Counted from the stretch's first letter, positions 7,176 through 14,996 are shown. The stretch: DNA of 19,545 bases from Ruminococcus sp. UBA3280 (GCA_002362175.1 DETU01000094.1:47936-67480), one strand, 5' to 3'. The notes: generated from the sequence alone by a model not told the origin. A program made the numbers and translations.

Positions 7176-7670
7176 ATGAACTGTAAACTATGTGGTTACT
7201 ACTATTCCACACACGAAAAAGTTACTGTATGTCAGAATTGTGGCGGAAACCGTGAAGGACTTGAAAAAACAAAACTGATGACAATATCCAAAATTATTGC
7301 GGTGACGGCTATTCTTATTCCGATTATTACCGTTATTTTCAACAGCGATTGGCAATATGAATTTCTTACAGCTTTCGGTTTTATGGAAAAGCATGAGGGA
7401 GATGACGGTTGTGGTTCTGTTCTTGACCTTGCATGGTTTGTTTTACCTTTTGTCTTTCTTTTTACCGTTTCTGCACTTTTCAGAGTAAAAAAATGTAATT
7501 TCGGACTCTATCTGACCGCTTCGCTTCTTCTTATCCCAACCGCAGTATTATTTTTTATTGATGAAAATGATATATTTATGTACACCATTCCGTGCATATT
7601 GCTTGCCATTTCGGCAGTAATCGCCAAAACTGACAAGAAAATTCAGAAAACCAAAAACAAAAGGAGCTAA
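7176..7670 (+). CDS. Zinc-ribbon membrane protein, function unknown
   Basis: The 164-aa product begins with a small zinc-ribbon (C3-x2-C6, C19-x2-C22) and continues with about four hydrophobic segments: ISKIIAVTAILIPIITVIF (37-55), LAWFVLPFVFLFTVSALF (85-102), LYLTASLLLIPTAVLFFI (111-128) and IFMYTIPCILLAISAVIA (132-149). The tail is lysine-rich. GAGGTGGG gives a good ribosome site. It is 23 bp after the capA-like gene, and dapB begins 4 bp after its stop, with dapB's ribosome site inside its last codons. Such zinc-ribbon/TM proteins are common and uncharacterised in clostridia. I do not recognise a specific family. Confidence 0.8.
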   Translation: MNCKLCGYYYSTHEKVTVCQNCGGNREGLEKTKLMTISKIIAVTAILIPIITVIFNSDWQYEFLTAFGFMEKHEGDDGCGSVLDLAWFVLPFVFLFTVSALFRVKKCNFGLYLTASLLLIPTAVLFFIDENDIFMYTIPCILLAISAVIAKTDKKIQKTKNKRS

Positions 7671-7674
7671 AAAA

Positions 7675-8424
7675 ATGACAAATATTGCCATATGTGGTGC
7701 TAACGGAAAAATGGGAAAAACCATTTATAACTGCGTTAAAAACCGTGAAAACTGTAAAGTTGTTGCAGGTATAGACCTCTATACAGAACAATATGCGGAC
7801 TTCCCGATAGTTTCAGGTCCGTTTGAACTTCCCGTAAAACCTGACGTTATTATTGACTTTTCAAACCCTGCTTCGCTTGACGGACTTCTTGAATACTGTC
7901 TTGCAACAGGTACACCGATAGTTGTGGCTTCCACAGGTTACAGTGACGAGCAGATTCAGAAGATAAAAAATGCTTCACAGCAGATACCCGTATTTTTTAC
8001 TTTCAATATGTCGCTGGGAATAAATCTTCTTGTTGAACTTGCAAAGAAAGCCGCAAGTGTACTGGGAAATCAGTTTGATGTTGAAATAGTTGAAAAGCAC
8101 CATAATCAGAAAATCGATGCACCAAGCGGTACGGCAATTATGCTTGCAAACGCTATAAATGAAACTCTTGATAATTCAAAGCATTATGTTTATGACAGAC
8201 ATTCACGCAGACAGAAACGTGAAAAGTCTGAAATCGGTATGCACGCTATAAGAGGCGGTACAATAGTAGGTGAACACGATGTTATCTTTGCAGGCAACGA
8301 CGAGGTTATAACACTCTCACATTCTGCTGCTTCAAAGACCGTTTTTGCAGAGGGTTCTATAAATGCCGCTGTTTTCCTGAAAGACCAGCCGGCAGGACTT
8401 TATGATATGAGTATGCTGATATGA
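7675..8424 (+). CDS. dapB: 4-hydroxy-tetrahydrodipicolinate reductase
   Basis: DapB reduces the DapA product to tetrahydrodipicolinate with NAD(P)H. The 249-aa protein has the Rossmann motif ICGANGKMGKTI (G8, G11, G14), the conserved IDFSNP near residue 60, and the catalytic signature EKHHNQKIDAPSGTA (H142, H143, K146), equivalent to H159/K163 of the E. coli enzyme. The C-terminal half keeps GMHAIRGGTIVGEH and FAGNDE-ITLSHSA. The start ATG 7675 follows AAAGGAG within the end of the upstream gene. Its stop overlaps the next start by 4 bp (ATGA). It is transcribed from the 6014 promoter with the capA-like gene and so may escape direct riboswitch control, unless readthrough from dapA occurs. Confidence 0.97.
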   Translation: MTNIAICGANGKMGKTIYNCVKNRENCKVVAGIDLYTEQYADFPIVSGPFELPVKPDVIIDFSNPASLDGLLEYCLATGTPIVVASTGYSDEQIQKIKNASQQIPVFFTFNMSLGINLLVELAKKAASVLGNQFDVEIVEKHHNQKIDAPSGTAIMLANAINETLDNSKHYVYDRHSRRQKREKSEIGMHAIRGGTIVGEHDVIFAGNDEVITLSHSAASKTVFAEGSINAAVFLKDQPAGLYDMSMLI

Positions 8425-8813
8425 TGGAAGAACTTGAAAGAGTGCGGGAGATGTTCTGCAATGACCGTTATGCTACTGAAACAGGTGCAGTTATAGACGA
8501 AATAGGTGACCATTACGCAAAAGTAAGCCTTACCATTAACGAACATCATAAAAATGCTGTTGGCGGAGTAATGGGCGGAGTTTATTTCACACTGGCAGAC
8601 TTTGCTTTTGCAGTTGCTTCAAACTGGCAGAAAGCAGGAACTGTTTCAATAACATCTGATATATCTTTTATCGGAGTACCGAAAAGTGACAGAATTATTG
8701 CCGAAACACAGCTTATAAAGAACGGAAGGTCTACCTGCTGTTACAATGTAAGCGTTACCGACGACATAGGGACACCTGTTGCGGCGGTGAAGATTGTCGG
8801 TTTTCATAAGTAA
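8421..8813 (+). CDS. PaaI-like hotdog-fold thioesterase
   Basis: The 130-aa protein fits the PaaI/YbgC-type hotdog fold, which hydrolyses acyl- or aryl-CoA thioesters as a tetramer. Diagnostic stretches are EHHKNAVGGVMGGVYFTLAD (residues 41-60), with the family's catalytic acidic residue at D60, then VSITSDISFIG, and the strand pair KNGRSTCCYNVSVTD and TPVAAVKIVGF at the end. Its ATG overlaps the dapB stop by 4 bp, so the two are translationally coupled. A strong terminator follows. There is no obvious lysine-pathway step for a thioesterase. The linkage may be incidental, or may concern an acyl-CoA side product. The substrate is unknown. Confidence 0.87.
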   Translation: MMEELERVREMFCNDRYATETGAVIDEIGDHYAKVSLTINEHHKNAVGGVMGGVYFTLADFAFAVASNWQKAGTVSITSDISFIGVPKSDRIIAETQLIKNGRSTCCYNVSVTDDIGTPVAAVKIVGFHK

Positions 8814-8816
8814 ATC

Positions 8817-8844
8817 AAAGGGACGTTTCAAACGTCCCTTTTTT
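8817..8844. terminator. Intrinsic terminator between convergent genes
   Basis: AAAGGGACGT (8817-8826), loop TTCAA, ACGTCCCTTT and a T6 run on the plus strand end the dapB operon. The hairpin also lies just after the stop of the minus-strand lipoprotein gene, where a weaker T run may allow it to act in both directions. Confidence 0.92.
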
Positions 8845-8845
8845 G

Positions 8846-11245
8846 TCATTCTTTTTCGGAAAGATAAATTGAAATTCTGCTTTGCATATTTTCTGCACAC
8901 TGTTGGGCGTTTGTCTGTCCGTTAAAGAAACGGTCAAATTCCTCATATGCGATATTATAAAAATCCGCTCCGGGATATATACCTGATTTTTGTGGCACAG
9001 CTTTTTCGATAAGTCCGTGGACTGTTTCTATTATTTTGTCATCAACGTAACCGATTTTTGAATAATTATCTCCGTCGCCGTACGGATACAAATAACCTGT
9101 ATAGTCTGCAAATTCGTCATTGTTATCAAACTTATTGTTCTGCGGACGTTTCTCATAATCTGCCAGTATTTCAAGACCGCTTTTTGTTATCGGAAAACTG
9201 AAAGAATTATTTTCTGAGTAGTATTCGTCGCTGACCATACTGCTTACAAAATTCCATGCAAGTTCCTGTTTGTCGGAAGTCGCCGTGATTGAATATCCGT
9301 TTGTTCCACCAAATTCAAGAGTTACAGGAGTATTGTTGTTGCCGATTTCTCCGAGAGTTATAATTGGTTCACCGCCGAAAACGCCTTGTGTAAGGTTGAG
9401 GTATGAATAATAATTGGTTATATACGTATCATTGAACAGTGCGAGTTCGTCACGGTATTGTATCTGTTGCATTTTGAATTGTTGGTTGTAGTCATCGTCA
9501 GTCCAAGAATCAGGGTCAAAAGGTTCAGGTTCAACGTCTATAACGTCCGCACCGTTGCAGTAGTTGAGGTAACGGATAAATTCGTCGTTCTGGAAATCGC
9601 AGGTGTTATTTTCAAAGTTCACCCAGTTGCACCAGTTGTAACAGCCTATACGCTTGTATTTTGTATCATAAATGCCGTTATCTGTACTTTCCCAATAATT
9701 GATACCCATACCTTCGGGAAGATTTTCCACAATATCCATATAGGCATTGAAGTCCCAAGTTTGAATATCTTTTACAAACTTTTCCTTTGCGGTATAACGC
9801 AGATTGATTGAAAAACTGTTCGGAATAACATACAGACCACCGTTAATTTCGCAAGCTTTTATTGCATTAGGGACAAAACTTTCACGTGAAAGATTTTCGT
9901 CACTGTCTATAAAGCCGTACAAATCACACAACGCACCCTGTTTGCAGAGATTGGAAGAACCAAAATTACCGCTTGTATCGTCCATTAAAAGAACTTCGGG
10001 GATATTGCCTGCGAGCATATCCTTTGCAAAAGTGTCGTCACCTATAAGGTTTGGCTGTTCACCGCTGTAATCGTTTTCATAAGTTTTCATATCAATCTGC
10101 ATATCGTCGTGAGAGTCGTTGAATGATTCTATATAATCTTTCAGTGATAAGTCCTCATATCTTGTTCCTACAGTTATATGCGGAATACTTTCATATTCCT
10201 CACGACTGCATTGTGTGTATGTTCTCATTTTCACACTGAAATCACTGTATTTGTTTTCAATTACCGAGAATCGTCCGTCGTCGCCCATTATAAAACCCTG
10301 TATATTGTCCGAACCGAGCCCCGAGTAATTTATACTGAAAAGCGGTTCAATGGCGGAATTGTCGGAACGTATACCATAAATTGTACTCCTTGAACGGATA
10401 AACACTGAATAATCGCCTGTTCCTGCTGTTATATTGCCCTGAATACTTTCGTTGAAATCGTAAGTTACAGATGATTTTTCAGGTGAACCGTCAGACATTA
10501 TTCGACGTATCTGCATTTTGTCATCTCTGGTAATTACCACACAGACAAGTGAACCGTCTTTATTGTGACCGATTGCCTCAACGGTTTCGCCGTCGTCTGC
10601 GGACAGTTCACCGATATACGAACCGTCGGTTTTAAATATGTAGTATGTTCCGTTTATGCTTGCAATCAGTGATTCACCGTCGGAAACCGTATTTTCAATT
10701 ATGGTCGAATTTTCGGGAATTTCGGGAAATTCACCGACAACCGACGATGTAAGAAGTTCCCCGTCTTTATAAGTATTGATTTTGAAACTGTATTCAGCTA
10801 CAGCATCATATTTTGCTTCATTGTAATCTTCGGACATTGGGTCGGGGGCGGGCAAATCACCATAGTCCGCATCAGAGAAAAATTCTATTACAGTGCCGTT
10901 TTCGGAAACGTCAATATTATATGATACACCAATATCAAAATCAGGTATTTCTACTTTTTCAAAGTTCTGAAAATCTCCGTCTGTTTTCCAAAATTCAGGT
11001 ACAGCCATACCTGCTCCGAGAATGAAAAAATTATTTCCGCTGTTGTATGAATTGAAACAGTAAATCTGATTAAGACCTTCGGGAAGTTTTACGGACTCTT
11101 TCTTATAGGCTATATCATTCAGTTTTTCGGCGGTATATGATTTAGGGCTGTCCGTGTTTCCCTTTGGTTTTTCTTTGACTTTACTGCATGAAACAGTACA
11201 GGTACAAAGCAGAACAGCCGTAATAAAAATAATAGTCTTTTTCAT
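8846..11245 (-). CDS. Large two-part lipoprotein with extracellular solute-binding domain
   Basis: The 799-aa protein has a lipoprotein signal (TIIFITAVLLCTCTVSC, cysteine 20) and a GGAGG ribosome site 10 nt before the ATG. Residues about 40-345 are repetitive beta-strand-rich sequence (for example YYIFKTDGSYIGEL, SLVCVVITRDDKMQIRRI), suggesting a propeller-like domain. From about 355 it reads as a type-1 solute-binding protein: YEDLSLKDYIESFNDSHDDM, DMLAGNIPEVLLMDD, INGGLYVIPNSFSINLRYTA, WDFNAYMDIVENLPEGM, LEFGGTNGYSITATS and ELAWNFVSSMVS. Such domains usually deliver carbohydrates to an ABC importer. No permease or ATPase gene is adjacent. The neighbour, divergent by about 200 bp, is the PBP-GGDEF sensor. 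Ligand unknown; a glycan is likely by family. Twice the normal length of a binding protein. Confidence 0.88.
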   Translation of the reverse strand: MKKTIIFITAVLLCTCTVSCSKVKEKPKGNTDSPKSYTAEKLNDIAYKKESVKLPEGLNQIYCFNSYNSGNNFFILGAGMAVPEFWKTDGDFQNFEKVEIPDFDIGVSYNIDVSENGTVIEFFSDADYGDLPAPDPMSEDYNEAKYDAVAEYSFKINTYKDGELLTSSVVGEFPEIPENSTIIENTVSDGESLIASINGTYYIFKTDGSYIGELSADDGETVEAIGHNKDGSLVCVVITRDDKMQIRRIMSDGSPEKSSVTYDFNESIQGNITAGTGDYSVFIRSRSTIYGIRSDNSAIEPLFSINYSGLGSDNIQGFIMGDDGRFSVIENKYSDFSVKMRTYTQCSREEYESIPHITVGTRYEDLSLKDYIESFNDSHDDMQIDMKTYENDYSGEQPNLIGDDTFAKDMLAGNIPEVLLMDDTSGNFGSSNLCKQGALCDLYGFIDSDENLSRESFVPNAIKACEINGGLYVIPNSFSINLRYTAKEKFVKDIQTWDFNAYMDIVENLPEGMGINYWESTDNGIYDTKYKRIGCYNWCNWVNFENNTCDFQNDEFIRYLNYCNGADVIDVEPEPFDPDSWTDDDYNQQFKMQQIQYRDELALFNDTYITNYYSYLNLTQGVFGGEPIITLGEIGNNNTPVTLEFGGTNGYSITATSDKQELAWNFVSSMVSDEYYSENNSFSFPITKSGLEILADYEKRPQNNKFDNNDEFADYTGYLYPYGDGDNYSKIGYVDDKIIETVHGLIEKAVPQKSGIYPGADFYNIAYEEFDRFFNGQTNAQQCAENMQSRISIYLSEKE

Positions 11246-11375
11246 GAATATAAACCTCCTTTTATATACAAGTGATTTTAAGGAGCAGAAAAGGCGATTT
11301 TTTCAGAAAATTCGGCATATCGTCTAAATGTATTTATATTTTATTATGCATATTGATGATTTTTCAGTTTTCCCC

Positions 11376-11404
11376 TTTAAATTTTGTGTAAACAGTGATA
11401 CAAT
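11376..11404 (+). promoter_or_regulatory. Probable promoter of the PBP-GGDEF gene
   Basis: TTTAAA (11376-11381) and TACAAT (11399-11404) are 17 bp apart. Transcription would start near 11411, which fits the proposed ATG at 11448 and rules out further-upstream starts. The rest of the 11246-11447 gap holds no other feature I can support. No clear promoter for the divergent lipoprotein gene was found. Confidence 0.5.
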
Positions 11405-11447
11405 GAAGTTACTAAATCACAATAAATACTATGAGATGGTGAAAAAA

Positions 11448-13352
11448 ATGAATGAAGAAAAAATAATACATATTGCTGTTGTTGCCGCAGGTATTGACGA
11501 GGAGTATCAGAACAACATAATAAGCGGTATCAACAGATTTGCAGGTGAGCATAATATCAACGTATCCTATTTTGCCGCTTACGGAGGTATGCTTAAAAGC
11601 AGAAGATTTGATATAGGGGAATACAGTATTTATAATCTGATAAATTTCAGTGCATTTGACGGTATAATACTTATGACAAATACTATCTGCGACTCCGAAA
11701 TAAAAAAGCGTATAATAAAACGTGTAGGTGATTCGGGAATACCTGCTGTGATTTTTGACTGCGATGATTATCCTCAGCTTTACAACATAAGTATAAACAA
11801 CAGTTCTGCCATGAGTGAAATAATAAATCATGTTATTGAAGAACATGGTGCAAAAGTAATAAACTTTATTTCAGGTCCTCTTTCAAATCCTGAAGCGACA
11901 GACAGATATTATGCTTTTCTTGACGTTATGAAAAAGCATAATCTTCCCGTTGAGGAGGAACGTGTATTTTTCGGAGAGTTCAGAAGTCAGGACGGACGAC
12001 AGGCAATAGAGGAGTTTTTTGAATCGGGAGTGTCTCTTCCCGACGCTTTTATATGTGCTAACGACGCTATGGCACTTACAGCTGTTTCGGCTCTCGAAAA
12101 AGCAGGTTATACAGTTCCTGACGATGTAATTGTAACGGGTTTTGACTATACATACAACGCAAGAAATTTCTGTCCTGCACTTACTTCAGTCAAGAGACCA
12201 CTTTTTGATATGGGATATAAGTCTGTTGAAATAATTATTGATATAATAAACGGAAAAAATCCGCCTAAAAATATATCACTTGATTCTTCACCGGTATTTT
12301 CGGAAAGCTGTGGTTGTAAGACACAGACCTCCGACGATTACAGAATGTACAAAAAACGTACTTATAACAAACTTGAAAACATAAATTCAGGAATAAGTAT
12401 GCTCAACAGATTTACAGCAGGTCTTGCCGAAACGGAGGAAGTTTCCGAAACAATAGATGTTCTCAATAAATTCATTGAGGAGCTTGAATGTGATAAATTT
12501 TGTCTTTGTCTTACGGAGGATTGGCAGGATTCTTTTGGTTTGAACATTCCCGAATCGGAAGGCGGTTATGCAGGATATATGACATCTCCGCTTATATGGG
12601 AAAACGGTGAAAGACGTACGTGCGGATATTTTCCAAGTCGTAATATGTTTCCCGAGCCTGTTGAGACGGGCGGAAATATAAATTATTTTCTTCCGCTTCA
12701 TTTCCGTGAAAGATGTCTCGGATATTATATTATTACAAACAGTGATTTCCCTATTTACAGTCTGCTTTGCCATAACCTTACCATGAATCTGAGTAACTCA
12801 CTTGAAAATGTACGCAAGCTTATTCACCTTAACAAGACTATGGACGAACTTAATCGTCTTTATGTTGTTGACCCTCTCTGCAACATCTACAACAGAAACG
12901 GTTTCATTAATCTTGCGGACGCAAAATTCAAGGAATGTGCAGATAAGAATCAGAAAGTCATGCTGACTTTTATTGATATGGACGGTCTTAAATTCATAAA
13001 CGATAATTACGGTCACAATGAGGGGGATTTTGCTATACAAAGGCTTGCAAGCGTTATTCAGGAAAGCTGTATGAACGGTATATGTGCAAGATTCGGAGGA
13101 GACGAATTTGTTGTTTTCAGTTTTGACGTTACTGAGGGCGATGCCGAAACATTCAAACGCAGATTCAGTGCAAAAATAGAAAATATGAATGCAATAATAA
13201 AAAAACCATATACTTTATCGGCAAGTTTCGGAAGCGTTGTTGCCGTTGCAGGTGGTGAAACAACTCTTTACAGTGTAATAAAACAGGCGGACGAAAAAAT
13301 GTATGAAGTCAAAAAACAGCGTAGGAACTCAAGAACGGCTTCAGGCAAATAA
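11448..13352 (+). CDS. LacI-type periplasmic-binding-fold domain fused to GGDEF diguanylate cyclase (cytoplasmic)
   Basis: ATG 11448 is preferred. GGTGA lies about 6 nt upstream, the binding domain begins at once, and the promoter excludes earlier starts. The product is 634 aa with no signal or membrane segment. Residues 1-290 are a LacI/Peripla_BP_3-like sugar-binding fold without the helix-turn-helix (HIAVVAAGIDEEYQNNIISG, FDGIILMTNT, NFISGPLSNPEATDRYYAF, PDAFICANDAMALTAVSAL, PDDVIVTGFDY, LTSVKRPLFDMG), ending in SCGC. Residues about 305-455 are a GAF-like region. A GGDEF domain follows (DPLCNIYNRNGF, FIDMDGLKFINDNYGHNEGD, GGDEF at 550-554, LSASFGS), with metal- and GTP-binding residues intact and no RxxD inhibitory site just upstream. 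It should make c-di-GMP in response to a cytoplasmic ligand, probably a sugar or sugar phosphate (inference). Confidence 0.9.
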   Translation: MNEEKIIHIAVVAAGIDEEYQNNIISGINRFAGEHNINVSYFAAYGGMLKSRRFDIGEYSIYNLINFSAFDGIILMTNTICDSEIKKRIIKRVGDSGIPAVIFDCDDYPQLYNISINNSSAMSEIINHVIEEHGAKVINFISGPLSNPEATDRYYAFLDVMKKHNLPVEEERVFFGEFRSQDGRQAIEEFFESGVSLPDAFICANDAMALTAVSALEKAGYTVPDDVIVTGFDYTYNARNFCPALTSVKRPLFDMGYKSVEIIIDIINGKNPPKNISLDSSPVFSESCGCKTQTSDDYRMYKKRTYNKLENINSGISMLNRFTAGLAETEEVSETIDVLNKFIEELECDKFCLCLTEDWQDSFGLNIPESEGGYAGYMTSPLIWENGERRTCGYFPSRNMFPEPVETGGNINYFLPLHFRERCLGYYIITNSDFPIYSLLCHNLTMNLSNSLENVRKLIHLNKTMDELNRLYVVDPLCNIYNRNGFINLADAKFKECADKNQKVMLTFIDMDGLKFINDNYGHNEGDFAIQRLASVIQESCMNGICARFGGDEFVVFSFDVTEGDAETFKRRFSAKIENMNAIIKKPYTLSASFGSVVAVAGGETTLYSVIKQADEKMYEVKKQRRNSRTASGK

Positions 13353-13382
13353 TTACAATACGGTTAAAATTTGTATTTATGC

Positions 13383-13411
13383 TTGACAAATAAAATGATT
13401 GAATGTATAAT
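13383..13411 (+). promoter_or_regulatory. Consensus promoter of short leader unit before rtcB
   Basis: TTGACA (13383-13388) and TATAAT (13406-13411) match consensus at every position with a 17-bp spacer. This is one of the best promoters in the window, starting RNA near 13418. Confidence 0.9.
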
Positions 13412-13444
13412 AATTGCATATTATAAGAAAGGACGGTGAACACC

Positions 13445-13528
13445 ATGACATTATCTGTAAATTTCGCTTTATCAAAAATCAATATCAAATCAAGACATGG
13501 GGTTTGCCTGCAAATTATTATACGCTGA
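13445..13528 (+). CDS. 27-aa short ORF in the rtcB leader (candidate)
   Basis: ATG 13445 follows AAAGGA (11 nt) and GGTG (6 nt) and opens a 27-codon frame ending at TGA 13526. The peptide (MTLSVNFALSKIN, then basic and hydrophobic residues) has no recognisable motif. It lies wholly inside a transcript bounded by a consensus promoter and a strong terminator. Possible readings are a leader peptide controlling rtcB, an independent small protein, or a chance ORF in a structured RNA. CCATG (13443-13447) and CATGG (13496-13500) could pair and enclose most of the ORF. Confidence 0.35.
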   Translation: MTLSVNFALSKINIKSRHGVCLQIIIR

Positions 13529-13557
13529 TTTTTTCGGCTTTTATAGTAATGTTTATT

Positions 13558-13589
13558 AAGCACTCCTGATTGCAGGGGTGCTTTTTTTT
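13558..13589 (+). terminator. Intrinsic terminator or attenuator upstream of rtcB
   Basis: AAGCACTCCT (13558-13567) pairs with AGGGGTGCTT (13574-13583) around loop GATTGC with one G-U pair, then a T8 run. It ends the short unit started at 13418 and lies 35 nt before the rtcB start. No separate promoter is evident between it and rtcB, so readthrough may supply rtcB. Confidence 0.9.
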
Positions 13590-13623
13590 GCAGACAGACC
13601 GGAAAGGAAAACGGCACAGTTTT

Positions 13624-14829
13624 ATGATTATTTTAAACGGCAAATATAATTCCGCAAAGGTTTTTACTGACGTAATCGACGAAAACGCAATTTCACAGAT
13701 TATCACTCTTTGTAATCAGCCTGTAAGCAGGGAAGCGAAAATCCGTATTATGCCCGATGTTCACGCAGGAGCAGGCTGTACAATCGGCACAACAATGACT
13801 GTTAAAGACAAAGCAATTCCGAATCTTGTCGGGGTGGATATAGGCTGTGGAATGGAAACGGTCAGGCTTAAAGAGAAGCATATAGAATTGCAACAGCTTG
13901 ACAAGCTTATTTACAGGACTATTCCTTCAGGTTTTTCAATAAGGAAAAAGCCTCACCGTTATATCGGCAAACTGAATCTTGCGGAACTTTACTGCATTGA
14001 ACACGTAAATCTTGACCGTGCGGAGTTGAGTATGGGAACTCTCGGCGGAGGAAATCACTTCATTGAGGCGGACAAGGGAACAGACGGCAGTATTTATATA
14101 GTGATTCATTCAGGTTCACGTCATCTCGGTGTTGAAACGGCTAAATATTATCAGGAAGAAGCCTACAGGCGACTGAACCGCAGTTCTCAGAAAGAAGTTG
14201 ACGAACTTGTTGCACGTCTTAAAGCAGAAGGAAAGTCAAAACAGATTGAGTCCGAAATAAAAAAGCTTAAAAACACAAAAACAACCGATATTCCGAAACC
14301 TCTTGCATACACTGACGGTGAACTTTTTGAACAGTATATTCATGATATGAAAATAGTACAGGAATTTGCACGCCTTAACCGTCTTGCAATGATGGACGAA
14401 ATTATAAAGGGAATGGGACTTCATGTTAAAGAACAGTTCACTACTATTCATAACTATATAGATACTGAAAGTATGATTTTGCGTAAGGGTGCGGTTTCTG
14501 CAAAGGAGGGCGAAAAACTTCTTATTCCCATTAATATGAGGGACGGAAGTCTTATCTGTACGGGAAAAGGTAATCCCGACTGGAATTATTCCGCACCTCA
14601 CGGAGCAGGCAGAATAATGTCACGTTCTCAGGCAAAACAGAATTTTACCGTTTCGGAGTATAAGAAGCAGATGAAAGGTATTTATACCACTTCCGTCAAT
14701 GCAGGTACGCTTGACGAGTGTCCTATGGTTTATAAGTCTATGAATGATATTCTTGACAATATAGGCGATACGGCAGAAGTCGATGAAATTATCAGACCTG
14801 TTTATAACTTCAAAGCAGGGGAGGAATAA
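13624..14829 (+). CDS. rtcB: RtcB-family RNA-splicing ligase
   Basis: RtcB joins RNA 2',3'-cyclic phosphate or 3'-phosphate ends to 5'-OH ends using GTP and Mn2+. In bacteria it acts in RNA repair. The start is ATG 13624. The frame is open further upstream, but only through the terminator hairpin. The AAAGGA site is rather distant (15 nt). The 401-aa protein carries MPDVHAGAGCTIGTTM (43-58), the metal cysteine in LVGVDIGCGMET (C75), GTLGGGNHFIE (H145), VIHSGSRHLG (H162), a later metal histidine near H276 (TTIHNY), and SAPHGAGRIMSRSQA (H326, probably the guanylylated histidine). It belongs to the shorter E. coli-like length class. No archease or rtcA is adjacent. A 52-aa basic protein follows 1 bp after its stop. 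Confidence 0.95.
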   Translation: MIILNGKYNSAKVFTDVIDENAISQIITLCNQPVSREAKIRIMPDVHAGAGCTIGTTMTVKDKAIPNLVGVDIGCGMETVRLKEKHIELQQLDKLIYRTIPSGFSIRKKPHRYIGKLNLAELYCIEHVNLDRAELSMGTLGGGNHFIEADKGTDGSIYIVIHSGSRHLGVETAKYYQEEAYRRLNRSSQKEVDELVARLKAEGKSKQIESEIKKLKNTKTTDIPKPLAYTDGELFEQYIHDMKIVQEFARLNRLAMMDEIIKGMGLHVKEQFTTIHNYIDTESMILRKGAVSAKEGEKLLIPINMRDGSLICTGKGNPDWNYSAPHGAGRIMSRSQAKQNFTVSEYKKQMKGIYTTSVNAGTLDECPMVYKSMNDILDNIGDTAEVDEIIRPVYNFKAGEE

Positions 14830-14830
14830 T

Positions 14831-14989
14831 ATGAATTTTGTACCCTATGAAAAAATGAGTAAAAAGGAAAAGAAGAAAATCGACGCAAAGAAACGCCGTG
14901 ACTGGTCGGGACTGAATCCCGTTACAAGAGTGGCTGAGGAAAAAAGAAAGTATTCACGAAAAGAAAAACACCCTGAAAAATATATATAA
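14831..14989 (+). CDS. 52-aa highly basic protein co-transcribed with rtcB
   Basis: ATG 14831 follows GGGGAGG, which overlaps the end of rtcB. The genes are separated by one base, so they are almost certainly co-transcribed. The 52-aa product is extremely lysine/arginine-rich (MSKKEKKKIDAKKRRDW, then EEKRKYSRKEKHPEKYI) with a conserved-looking DWSGLNPVTRVAEEK core. It has no membrane segment, zinc motif or signal peptide. I do not recognise a family. The charge and the rtcB neighbour suggest RNA or ribosome binding, but that is inference. A good terminator follows 7 bp after its stop. Confidence 0.75.
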   Translation: MNFVPYEKMSKKEKKKIDAKKRRDWSGLNPVTRVAEEKRKYSRKEKHPEKYI

Positions 14990-14996
14990 ATTTAAG

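Noticed and set aside
9458..10393. Plus-strand open frames opposite the large lipoprotein gene
   Set aside because: They lack ribosome sites and recognisable motifs and lie wholly antisense to a well-supported coding region.
8846..11245. Evidence for a full ABC import operon
   Set aside because: Neither neighbour encodes a permease or ATPase, so the protein is listed as an orphan binding lipoprotein.
11328..11447. Upstream in-frame extension of the PBP-GGDEF protein
   Set aside because: It overlaps the predicted promoter, has no ribosome site, and adds residues before a domain that starts naturally at 11448.
13570..13623. N-terminal extension of rtcB from a TTG codon
   Set aside because: It would translate through the terminator stem and U run. 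RtcB homology begins at ATG 13624.
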